From contig NC_017941.2 of assembly GCF_000306765.2 (NCBI RefSeq), positions 1,364,001-1,428,000 on the forward strand: 64,000 bases of DNA, given 5' to 3'. Of this stretch, positions 46,264 through 53,128 are shown piece by piece. The notes under the pieces were generated by a model. The model searched no databases. It saw nothing but the letters and a program-made list of their open reading frames with translations, and was not told the origin of the DNA. This DNA comes from Haloferax mediterranei ATCC 33500. Lineage in GTDB: Archaea; Halobacteriota; Halobacteria; Halobacteriales; Haloferacaceae. The position numbers were made by a program, and so were the translations under genes. Positions within the stretch are counted from its first letter, which is position 1; each line of letters starts with the position of its first letter.

Positions 46264-46548
46264 ATGGTAGATATGACTACCGTGATACCCACCTTCATTG
46301 GTATCGGACTGCTGATATTCTACTGCGGTGCTTTCGAGTGGTTCGCGCCGGAATATCACCGTCTCCCCTGGGTTGATCCACCGGACGGCGCAGGAGAGGT
46401 AACGCATAGCGGTCTGGAAGTGGTCGCCGGTGCGGGTTGCGTGTTCGTGATGTATCTGGCTGGTATTTGGTTCCTATTTGGCTGGATTCCGGTCTTCGAT
46501 CGACTCGAGATGGTTCTTGTCCAGTTGTTATCCGCATTTGGACTGTGA
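46264..46548 (+). CDS. Small membrane protein paired with upstream gene
   Basis: A 94-residue protein with two or three predicted hydrophobic helices (VIPTFIGIGLLIFYCGAFEWF, VAGAGCVFVMYLAGIWFLFGWI, and a C-terminal VLVQLLSAF). Between them lies a Pro/Asp-rich loop (WVDPPDGAGEVTHS). It follows the four-helix membrane protein with 12 bases between, so the two may form a complex. It is not recognised. A longer or shorter start is possible because ATG codons occur at residues 1 and 4. Confidence 0.55.
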   Translation: MVDMTTVIPTFIGIGLLIFYCGAFEWFAPEYHRLPWVDPPDGAGEVTHSGLEVVAGAGCVFVMYLAGIWFLFGWIPVFDRLEMVLVQLLSAFGL

Positions 46549-46645
46549 GAGGGGTTCTGGGTATGACAGATTCAAATACTTCTCACTCTCCGCAGATGAT
46601 CTGCAGACAGTGAGTTCCCACTACTGTGACGGAATTGTTGGTGCT

Positions 46646-47527
46646 CTACTCGGTCGTGACCGTCGTGTGGGTGTGAACCATCGTTGCGCGGTGGGTACCC
46701 GACCCGACTTGGAAGTGAATCGTGTGTTCGCCGGGTTCGTACTCGTCACCTAACTGTTCTGCGAGATCGAGACTGCCACTCGTCGAGCCATCGCCGAAGT
46801 GGATGTGGCGTGCGTCGCTCGGAATGACGTCGCCGACCGGGACGTGGTCGGTGTCGATGAGCGCGTGGAGATGACCAGCGTTCGAGTTGATTCCGTTACT
46901 GGACGGTTCGATGGTGTAGTTCTCGGCGGTGATGTCCCACTCGACGACGCTACCGTCGACACTCGTATCGAGGCTGAGGCTGGCCTCGTCACGAACGGTA
47001 ACCTCGACAGTCTCGACTAGGTCCATCGCCTTGTGCTTACCGTCGCCGACCTGCAGATGGAGCGTGTGTTCGCCCGGTTCGAGTTCGAGAACACCATCCT
47101 CCTGACCAGTTCCGTAGTGGATGTGTGAGTCGTCGCTAGGGATAACCTCACCCGGAGTCACGGGTTCGGTGTCGACCAGGATGTGATAGTGGCCGGCACC
47201 TTCGTTGACCGCACCGGCTTCCTCGATGGTGACGCCGTCCGCGGTGGCTTTCCACTGTACGTACGTGCTGGTGAGTTCCGCCCCCGCGGACGGCACCTCG
47301 AACGAGACGCTGGCGTCGGAGCTGACGCCGTTCATGTACGTATCGGAGTCAGCAGTCGTGGTCACTGCTTCAGACTCCGTCGCGGTTTCTTGTTTCGTAG
47401 TCGTTTCGTTGGATTCGGTCTCGGTCCCATCTGATGGGGCACCGGTACAACCGGCGAGGCCGACAGCGACTGCACTTGCAATCGTTCCGACGAACGCCCG
47501 TCTCGAAACGTTGTTTCGCATAGACAT
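46646..47527 (-). CDS. Tat-exported lipoprotein with duplicated DUF4399 domains
   Basis: A 293-residue lipoprotein. The N-terminus has a twin-arginine signal (SRRAFVGTIASAVAVG) and LAGC lipobox, then a Glu/Thr-rich spacer. Two copies of the DUF4399 domain follow. Each has AGHYHILVDTEPVTPGEVIP or AGHLHALIDTDHVPVGDVIP, then SHIHYGTGQED or ARHIHFGDGST, then a PGEHTLHLQVGDGKH or PGEHTIHFQVGSGTH closing strand. The His-rich arrangement could bind metal, but function is unknown for the family. The start is either of two nearby Met codons. The two small membrane genes lie upstream on the other strand. Confidence 0.82.
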   Translation of the reverse strand: MSMRNNVSRRAFVGTIASAVAVGLAGCTGAPSDGTETESNETTTKQETATESEAVTTTADSDTYMNGVSSDASVSFEVPSAGAELTSTYVQWKATADGVTIEEAGAVNEGAGHYHILVDTEPVTPGEVIPSDDSHIHYGTGQEDGVLELEPGEHTLHLQVGDGKHKAMDLVETVEVTVRDEASLSLDTSVDGSVVEWDITAENYTIEPSSNGINSNAGHLHALIDTDHVPVGDVIPSDARHIHFGDGSTSGSLDLAEQLGDEYEPGEHTIHFQVGSGTHRATMVHTHTTVTTE

Positions 47528-47751
47528 TTTTTACGTTGATGCTGGTATGTCATCAAACTATAATTTTGCGATTGTCGATGAGTATCTGGATAGCTAACAC
47601 GGAACGGGGATTGATAGCATCGAATAGGATAGTTTTTGTCGCACAGGGAGGCGTGCGCGATGGTGGTCAGACAGATCTGAAAGTATCGTGGTAATCTCTC
47701 GGGGTGCTAACCACTCAAAGAACTGACTAGTCGTATTACTGGCGTCCGACC

Positions 47752-47970
47752 TTACAACCGGACACCGTATTGGTTCTCGAACTTCTTCTTAAGCATAACG
47801 TAGGCGAAAACACTTCCAACGATGGCCGTCCCGAAGGCGATAAGCAAGAGAATATCTTCGAAGATGGTGAGGCTCACGCCCATGATGACGACGAAGTAAA
47901 CGGAGGGCGCACCGTAAAGGAGGGCCTTGAGTAGGGATTCGGAGACGTCCTGTTGCTCTGAAGTATCCAT
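47752..47970 (-). CDS. Small two-helix membrane protein
   Basis: A 72-residue protein with two hydrophobic helices (LLYGAPSVYFVVIMGVSLTIF and ILLLIAFGTAIVGSVFAYVML). A short basic/aromatic C-terminal tail (KKKFENQYGVRL) follows. The start at 47970 begins MDTSEQQ; an alternative lies five codons earlier. I do not recognise it. It sits just left of the accessory island and its codon use is less GC-biased than typical for the window. Confidence 0.55.
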   Translation of the reverse strand: MDTSEQQDVSESLLKALLYGAPSVYFVVIMGVSLTIFEDILLLIAFGTAIVGSVFAYVMLKKKFENQYGVRL

Positions 47971-48253
47971 ACACAGTCGCCACACTCGGCCTATAAATTC
48001 ACAATGTCAATCTGATAGTATATAGATGATAATTCATCCGACACAAGTCGGGCTTTGGTTCCCAATTGTGTACTATATGCTAGGTTTTTGGGGTCGTTCC
48101 GGTAGGGCGTTCCCCAGTTGGGGGTGCTTCTCGTCTACTCCCTTGTTCTCAATGATTGCCTACCCGACGTGTTTCCGGAAGATGAGGTCACGAGCGTTCC
48201 CTCCGTTTGCGTACTCGCCCGCTTCGTCCCTCGATTTGCCCTGCGTCGAGTGG

Positions 48254-48493
48254 ATGAACCAGACTGACGACCAGGTACTGGAGCTTTTAGACGAATCTGA
48301 CCTGATTCTCTTGCCTGCTGTCGTTGTGATGAATCTCGATTACACTCGGAACTGGGGTTCTCGCCGAATGAGCAAACTCAACGATGCCGGGGTGATTGAA
48401 GAGGTCGAGCGAGGGTACTACCGGATTTCTTCGAAGGGTCGCGCCTATCTTACCGGGGAGATCGACGCAGTCGAGTTAGAGAACAGCGAGTGA
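48254..48493 (+). CDS. phiH1-repressor-like winged-helix protein
   Basis: A 79-residue winged helix. It has DDQVLELLDESDLILLPAVV as helix one, the recognition segment MNLDYTRNWGSRRMSKLNDA, then GVIEEVERGYYRISSKGRAYL as the wing. This arrangement resembles the haloarchaeal phiH1-repressor-like proteins found next to proviruses and mobile elements. An open frame continues upstream of the ATG for 76 codons; it is unlikely to be translated. The gene marks the left side of the accessory island and may regulate the low-GC gene that begins 100 bases downstream. Confidence 0.7.
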   Translation: MNQTDDQVLELLDESDLILLPAVVVMNLDYTRNWGSRRMSKLNDAGVIEEVERGYYRISSKGRAYLTGEIDAVELENSE

Positions 48494-48592
48494 GGTAGCA
48501 CCCATTTCCCTTACCCGTAAAGGGGGCGGGTGGATGGGTGGGTGAAAATCAAGGTGACAAATCAATTTGGGTGGTAGAATACGTTTTTCAAT

Positions 48593-49681
48593 ATGAAGCG
48601 AGATCCAGAAAATATGAAAGGAGAAGTTGAATTTTCTGAACTTGAAAAGAAGACACCGTTTACCACTGCTCTACGAGGTCGAGTCATTCCTGCTGGCAAT
48701 ATCTACGACCCGGAACATGACAATGAAGAATTGCCTGATTTCACACAGGGTGAAGACTGGTTGAATTTCGTTCCAGATGCAGAAGGCAATCTTCGATTCT
48801 ATAAGGGAGAGCCAATCTCAGGAGTATATTTCGGGAAGGAGCCAGCAAATCCAGAAACAGACCTAAACAACACTTTTGTGGAGTTGTATTATCAAAGGCT
48901 ATCGTTTCCGCACATTGCAGGTTTAGTCCCAAGTCTATTAGACGATTTACGAAATCTAGCCACTGTTTTGTCAAAGATGGCGCACTACCAGTCAAACATC
49001 CCAAGCGGTTCATGGGCAATTCAGAGATTCATTCAAACCGAACTCGAGTACCTATTCTTACAGTCCAGAAGTATCTACGATGGTCTTCAATTCATAATTG
49101 CAAACACCTGGAAAATGATATACTCTGTCGAGGAAGAAGACGATTTCAGCGCCCAACTTCCAACAAGCTCTTTCAGGAAAATGGCGCTTATAGGCGAAGA
49201 CCAAGAACCGATCTCAGCTGATTCATTAGTGAAAAAGTACGGAATTCCTGAGTCACTGGCCGAGTTCTACTCTAACGAAGCACCAATATTTTCAAAAATC
49301 AGAGACTTCCGAGATTCAATTGTCCACCATGGAGACTCACCAGAAACGATATTCATCACGGAAGATGGGTTAGCTGTTGATACTACAGCAGAACCATATT
49401 GTAAATTTGACATCTGGGAAAATAATCAACTTCTTGAAAATGAACTTGCACCTTTGTGGCCATTTGTTGCCTATGTGGTGAAACAAACAGTAACTGCACT
49501 GGACAGATTCCTATCCGGGCTTCTTGCTAAGCCCCTGCATTTACCATACAAGTTGGCAGAAGGGTACGATGTGTATATGCGTGGCCCGCACATAACGAAT
49601 TTAAACCATTTAGACAGTCTGATTTCTTCTGATCAGTGGGGAGAAGAGTTCGTTAACACCGTCGAAGACAGATTATTTTAA
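48593..49681 (+). CDS. Low-GC hypothetical protein with a HEPN-type RX4H motif
   Basis: A 362-residue soluble protein, clearly lower in GC than its surroundings. Around residues 230-250 it reads KIRDFRDSIVHHGDSPE: R240 and H245 form the RX4H signature of HEPN-domain ribonucleases, in a helix pair of the sort found in toxin and defence effectors. The rest is mostly helical (for example NLATVLSKMAHYQSN and LEYLFLQSRSIYDGLQFII) with a beta-rich N-terminus. No methylase, helicase or nucleotidyltransferase partner of a typical HEPN-MNT pair is adjacent. The HEPN idea is an inference from one motif; another explanation is a HEPN-like non-catalytic domain. Base composition indicates recent acquisition. 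Confidence 0.55.
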   Translation: MKRDPENMKGEVEFSELEKKTPFTTALRGRVIPAGNIYDPEHDNEELPDFTQGEDWLNFVPDAEGNLRFYKGEPISGVYFGKEPANPETDLNNTFVELYYQRLSFPHIAGLVPSLLDDLRNLATVLSKMAHYQSNIPSGSWAIQRFIQTELEYLFLQSRSIYDGLQFIIANTWKMIYSVEEEDDFSAQLPTSSFRKMALIGEDQEPISADSLVKKYGIPESLAEFYSNEAPIFSKIRDFRDSIVHHGDSPETIFITEDGLAVDTTAEPYCKFDIWENNQLLENELAPLWPFVAYVVKQTVTALDRFLSGLLAKPLHLPYKLAEGYDVYMRGPHITNLNHLDSLISSDQWGEEFVNTVEDRLF

Positions 49682-49715
49682 AGAAATAGTTTTCGAAGGA
49701 CTATTCTTGACTGTT

Positions 49716-49910
49716 TCAGTTGAGTGGTTCCGCATCTTGAAGGATGGAATGAAACTCTTCCCAGTCCTCAAACTGCTCCTGAAACAAATCACTCGGCAGG
49801 TTCCACGCCCACAGCACAGCATCATCCGGGTCGTACTTCTCCAGCGTCGGTTTGAGGTACAGTAGAGCTGAAGGGGACTCTAGTAAAACTAGTAAGTAGA
49901 GGTTGGTGGG
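49716..49910 (-). pseudogene. 64-codon gene remnant, in frame after the 254-residue gene
   Basis: Reading the complementary strand from 49910 down to a TGA at 49716 gives 64 sense codons without a stop, directly in frame after the TAG of the gene that ends at 49911. The translated tail is acidic and aromatic (KPTLEKYDPDDAVLWAWNLP, then LFQEQFEDWEEFHSIL) and looks like a real C-terminus. It has no start codon of its own. Most likely a leftover of an older gene, or the 3' part of a disrupted longer reading frame; read-through of the TAG is the other possibility. Confidence 0.5.
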
Positions 49911-50675
49911 CTATGACTCAGCAACCCGCCCCGTGTAGTAGTCTATGATGAGTGAATCTGTGTAAGCGAACTGTACAACAGCAAAAGTTCGAGCAAAGAT
50001 CAATACAGGAAGTAAGAATATAGTCATGACCAACGATGATAACCAGATAGCAGGGGTAGAAAAATTGAGCAACGACATCAACAACATCACACCTACAGCA
50101 CCAACGACAGCGTATGTGAGATTTTGTGCAAGGATTAGTGTTCGACGTAGTCGCCGCGTAGATGGAGAAATCCTACCTTCCATATATGACATAAAGACAG
50201 AGTACACTGCGTGAGGCCCTTTTGTGTTAAAATCAAAGCCAAATTGGTTTTTGAATGTTTCTTCAAAATCTCCTTTAGTTTCTGTGAAGATAGTTCCTCT
50301 TTCTTTATTTGCGGCATATGATTCACGTGCTTTCATTAGAGGCACAATAGATCGGATTTTGTTGGCATACTTAGCGAATGCAAGATCAGCACGATCGAGA
50401 ATGGCGAGATCACGTTCATTATCGTTATAGTAGTAAACGACCTGTCTAAATGGCAGAGGAACTCTGAAAACCGTCGCGCGAAACATCTCAACAAGTTCTC
50501 CAGCGAATAAAGCCAGAATCAACACAGAAAGTATAGTAAATTGATTATTTGGATCAGGTACAGGACCAACTACGAAAATATATGGGATGGATGAAGACAA
50601 AAAGACTAACCCAGGGACAATTCTAGTCATGATATCCCCGAGATCAAATCCAGCAAATTTTACATTTGATGACAT
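49911..50675 (-). CDS. Four-helix membrane protein of the accessory island
   Basis: A 254-residue integral membrane protein with low GC. Hydrophobic segments are IVPGLVFLSSSIPYIFVVG, FTILSVLILALFAGELVEMF, LTYAVVGAVGVMLLMSLLNF and IWLSSLVMTIFLLPVLIFART. Between helices two and three lies a long soluble stretch (about 75-175) with many charged residues, which should face the cytosol. I do not recognise the family. It is preceded by the C2H2 mini-gene with a 33-base gap on the same strand, so the two probably share an mRNA. It converges on the HEPN-motif gene. Confidence 0.65.
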   Translation of the reverse strand: MSSNVKFAGFDLGDIMTRIVPGLVFLSSSIPYIFVVGPVPDPNNQFTILSVLILALFAGELVEMFRATVFRVPLPFRQVVYYYNDNERDLAILDRADLAFAKYANKIRSIVPLMKARESYAANKERGTIFTETKGDFEETFKNQFGFDFNTKGPHAVYSVFMSYMEGRISPSTRRLRRTLILAQNLTYAVVGAVGVMLLMSLLNFSTPAIWLSSLVMTIFLLPVLIFARTFAVVQFAYTDSLIIDYYTGRVAES

Positions 50676-50708
50676 ATTGTTGCCTTTCTGTCTAAAGGTG
50701 CATATTTC

Positions 50709-50951
50709 TTACCTGTGTGGATAATTCACACCCCCATAGCTTTGATTGGAGTAGTCCTCTACGTGAATCACAGCATCCGCACTCTCCGGGTTATCAAAAG
50801 CATGTTCTTTGACAAGATGATAAGCGTACCACTCAGCGCTATGAACCACAACGTTACACTTCGAGCACCGCCACATCCCGACTCTTTTGAGGTCGTAGTG
50901 TAGCCTTGTCTCTTGCAGTACACGCTGAACTGGCAGTTTCAGTGGAGCCAT
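50709..50951 (-). CDS. C2H2 zinc-finger mini-protein
   Basis: An 80-residue protein with a complete C2H2 pattern: CSKC at residues 29-32, then twelve residues, H45, four residues, H50, the CX2CX12HX4H spacing of a classic zinc finger. The flanking N-terminal part (LPVQRVLQETRLHYDLKRVG) is basic and helical, and the tail after the finger is acidic. Small C2H2 proteins occur in haloarchaeal proviruses and genomes as possible regulators. The gene lies 33 bases upstream of the four-helix membrane gene on the same strand. In-frame codons extend upstream to a stop, but no start codon is there. Confidence 0.65.
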   Translation of the reverse strand: MAPLKLPVQRVLQETRLHYDLKRVGMWRCSKCNVVVHSAEWYAYHLVKEHAFDNPESADAVIHVEDYSNQSYGGVNYPHR

Positions 50952-51011
50952 ATCGACGCCACCACCGCCGAGAAGGTATTCCTCACCGTCGCGGTCGATG
51001 GTTGCTTCCAG

Positions 51012-51127
51012 TCACCACTCTGACCTGAGCGACGCACGCCGGAACGATTCTGGTTTCTCCTCGTCTTCGCCGTTCACCACCGGTTCGACGAAATTGGTGT
51101 GCTTCAGAAAGGTCGACGTCCGAAAAC
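51012..51127 (-). pseudogene. C-terminal gene remnant next to the tRNA-derived repeat
   Basis: On the complementary strand a frame that is open from a TAA near 51147 to a TGA at 51012-51014 translates to a plausible protein end (RTSTFLKHTNFVEPVVNGED, then EEKPESFRRASLRSEW). It has no start codon, and the open part begins almost exactly at the partial tRNA repeat at 51131-51145, as if an older gene had been cut there by recombination. The parent family is not recognised. Confidence 0.45.
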
Positions 51128-51130
51128 GGG

Positions 51131-51145
51131 GGGCGCTGCAGGATT
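51131..51145 (-). repeat. Partial copy of the tRNA-Arg 3' end (candidate attachment site)
   Basis: GGGCGCTGCAGGATT at 51131-51145 is identical to 51237-51251, the 3' end of the tRNA-Arg gene on the complementary strand. After this the copies diverge by a one-base insertion (ATGAAC against TGAAC). Duplication of a tRNA 3' end beside a low-GC island is the classic footprint of integration by a tyrosine recombinase. No integrase gene is in the window, so the element may have decayed. Confidence 0.6.
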
Positions 51146-51191
51146 ATGAACTTCACTCGCAACGCTTCGCGTTGCTCGCTAGTTCAAATCC
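51141..51191. repeat. Imperfect inverted repeat between the tRNA repeat copies
   Basis: The arms are 51141-51165 and 51169-51191; the inner seven bases GCAACGC and GCGTTGC pair perfectly around a TTC loop. The outer arm carries GGATTTGAAC on the complementary strand, again the tRNA T-arm sequence. The same T-arm word therefore appears three times within about 120 bases, in two orientations. Confidence 0.55.
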
Positions 51192-51235
51192 TTCGCGTAG
51201 ATGATTCTCTGCTCACGTTGTTCGCGGAAGAATCA

Positions 51236-51310
51236 TGGGCGCTGCAGGATTTGAACCCACGGCAACTTGGTCCGAAGCCAAGCACTCTGTCCAGACTGAG
51301 CTAAGCGCCC
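51236..51310 (-). tRNA. tRNA-Arg, anticodon TCG
   Basis: Reading the complementary strand, the acceptor stem GGGCGCT pairs with AGCGCCC over seven base pairs. The T-arm has loop TTCAAAT between GTGGG and CCTGC, the anticodon stem is CTTGG/CCAAG, and the anticodon loop CTTCGGA gives TCG, which decodes CGA. The discriminator base is A at 51236 and CCA is not encoded. No intron is evident. The length is 75 bases including the discriminator. Confidence 0.93.
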
Positions 51311-51404
51311 TACACAACTTCGTCTGTTGCGGATTGTTTTAAATGGATTGATTCGTGACGGCGACTCCGCGCGTTTTATACCTGCACTCCATACAGTACC
51401 CGGT

Positions 51405-52259
51405 ATGTCTCTCGGAGCACGGGCGCGCGGGTTCGTCGAACTCACCCGACCGGGAAACGCCATCGCCGCGGGCGTCCTCACCTTCACCGGGGCGTTCGTC
51501 GCCGGGGCGTCGCTCGGTGATACGCTCGTCGTCGTCGCTGCTATCCTCGCGACCGTGTTCGCCACGGGCGCGGGCAACGCGGTCAACGACTACTTCGACC
51601 GCGATATCGACCGAATAAATCGTCCGGACCGGCCTATTCCCCGCGGCGCTGTCACCGCCGCGGAAGCCAAGTGGTTCAGCATCGCCCTCTTCGGCGGTGC
51701 TGTCGTGTCGGCACTCGTGTTACCGCTCGTCGCCATCGGTATCGCGGTGGTGAACCTCGTCGCGCTGCTCGCCTACACGGAGTTCTTCAAGGGCCTCCCG
51801 GGCGTCGGAAACATCGTCGTCGCCGCGCTCACGGGCTCGACGTTCCTCTTCGGTGGCGCAGCTATCGGCAAACCGCTCGGGGCGCTCGTCTTGTGCCTCC
51901 TCGCCGCGCTGGCGACGCTGACCCGCGAAATCGTCAAAGACGTAGAGGACATCGCCGGTGACAAAAAAGAGGGCCTTCGAACACTCCCAATCGTCGTTGG
52001 TGAGCAAACGTCGCTGTGGCTCGGTGTTGGCGTCCTCGTCGTCGCCATTGCCGCGAGTGCGGTGCCGTTCATCCGTGGCGCGTTCGGCTTAGCGTACCTT
52101 GGGCTGGTCGTCCCCGCCGACGTCGTGATGCTCGTGGCGGCCGCACGGTCGTTCGAGCATCCGGGCGTGGCTCAACGCCGGCTCAAACACGGGATGTTTC
52201 TGGCTGCGTTCGCGTTCATCGTCGGCCGAGCCTCGTCGCTCGCAGGAGTCACACTATGA
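51405..52259 (+). CDS. UbiA-family prenyltransferase, DGGGP synthase type
   Basis: Integral membrane prenyltransferase of 284 residues with about eight to nine helices. It probably attaches the second geranylgeranyl group to geranylgeranylglyceryl phosphate, an early step of archaeal lipid synthesis. The first Asp-rich motif is NAVNDYFDRDIDRINRPDRPIP near residue 60, and the second DVEDIAGDKKEGLRTLP near residue 185; both bind Mg-diphosphate. The protein length and the second motif match archaeal DGGGP synthase rather than MenA. The start MSLGARARGFVELTRP fits. Its stop codon overlaps the start of a 64-codon ORF as ATGA. Confidence 0.88.
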   Translation: MSLGARARGFVELTRPGNAIAAGVLTFTGAFVAGASLGDTLVVVAAILATVFATGAGNAVNDYFDRDIDRINRPDRPIPRGAVTAAEAKWFSIALFGGAVVSALVLPLVAIGIAVVNLVALLAYTEFFKGLPGVGNIVVAALTGSTFLFGGAAIGKPLGALVLCLLAALATLTREIVKDVEDIAGDKKEGLRTLPIVVGEQTSLWLGVGVLVVAIAASAVPFIRGAFGLAYLGLVVPADVVMLVAAARSFEHPGVAQRRLKHGMFLAAFAFIVGRASSLAGVTL

Positions 52260-52450
52260 CGATACTGCACGAACATGGGGTAGGGTTCTCTGAAGAATAC
52301 CCTGAGAAGGTGAACATCCGATCCTCCAATCAAAAAGAATATTACCAGTTCACCGTATGGTCGTACTATCCGATGACTCCCGGCGAGCGGAAGCGTCATG
52401 CGATTGTATCCCTCGGAGTCGACAGTGAGCCGAGGTACTCGCATGTATAA
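52256..52450 (+). CDS. Possible 64-residue ORF coupled to the prenyltransferase
   Basis: An ATG overlapping the prenyltransferase stop (ATGA) opens a 64-codon frame that ends just after the next gene's start at 52443. The product is charged (EHGVGFSEEYPEKVNIRSSN, then KEYYQFTVWSYYPM) without a known motif. Its middle is AT-rich, with a TATA-like AAAAAGAATATTACC about 100 bases ahead of the next gene, so it might instead be the promoter region of that gene. Confidence 0.3.
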   Translation: MTILHEHGVGFSEEYPEKVNIRSSNQKEYYQFTVWSYYPMTPGERKRHAIVSLGVDSEPRYSHV

Positions 52451-53054
52451 TCTGGGTGCAGACCTCGACGTTGAGGTCGAACCGGGGACGAATCTTCTCA
52501 TTAGCGGCCCGCCGCTAACTGGTAAGCGGTCGCTGGCGCTCGATATCCTCGAAGAAGGGACCCGAACCGGCGAAGGTGCAATCATCGTCACGACGAAAGA
52601 CGGTGCAGACCGCATCCTCAAGGACTTCGGGAAACGGGTCGACTACGAGCAGAATCCAGTCTCCGCCATCGACTGCGTCACCAAACAGCAGGGTGTCGGC
52701 GACGTTCGCGACGACGAGCGAATCAAGTACACGTCGTCGCCGGTGGATATGACGGGAATCGGAATCAAGCTCTCCGAGGTACTCCAGGAGTTCTACCAAG
52801 ACCGCGGGCTAGAGCAAAACCGCATCGTCCTCCATTCGCTGTCGACGCTCCTGATGTACGCCGACCTCCAGACGGTATTCCGGTTCCTCCACGTCTTCAC
52901 GGGCCGTATCCAAAGTGTGGGCGGTCTCGGCCTATTCGTTATCGACGCCGACGCCCACGACGACCGGACGATGAACACCATCAAACAGCTGTTCGACGGC
53001 ATTATCACGACTCACGAAGACGCTGCGCCCGATATCCGCCTCGCGGACCACTAA
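52443..53054 (+). CDS. RecA-superfamily ATPase (KaiC-like, HTR-like)
   Basis: A 203-residue P-loop ATPase. Walker A is NLLISGPPLTGKRSLALDI near residues 18-36, with the GK pair intact. The Walker B-like strand is GLGLFVIDADAHDDRTM and a central strand reads NRIVLHSLSTLLMYADLQTV. The protein resembles the short KaiC/RadB-like ATPases that haloarchaeal genomes label 'HTR-like'; no biochemical role is established. The start is placed at MYNLGADLDVEVEPG, with an alternative ATG 15 codons upstream. It lies downstream of the prenyltransferase. Confidence 0.75.
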   Translation: MYNLGADLDVEVEPGTNLLISGPPLTGKRSLALDILEEGTRTGEGAIIVTTKDGADRILKDFGKRVDYEQNPVSAIDCVTKQQGVGDVRDDERIKYTSSPVDMTGIGIKLSEVLQEFYQDRGLEQNRIVLHSLSTLLMYADLQTVFRFLHVFTGRIQSVGGLGLFVIDADAHDDRTMNTIKQLFDGIITTHEDAAPDIRLADH

Positions 53055-53128
53055 CGGAATCATCACTGACTGCACTGCCGGTGCACGCTCGCACGGAGTT
53101 TTTACCCACAGGTCGTCTCCACACAGGT

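Noticed and set aside
48061-48253. A complementary-strand frame upstream of the phiH1-like repressor, including GTLVTSSSGNTSGRQ, that could be the end of an IS-type transposase
   Set aside because: It is short, has no start codon, and I cannot match it to a transposase with any certainty from sequence alone.
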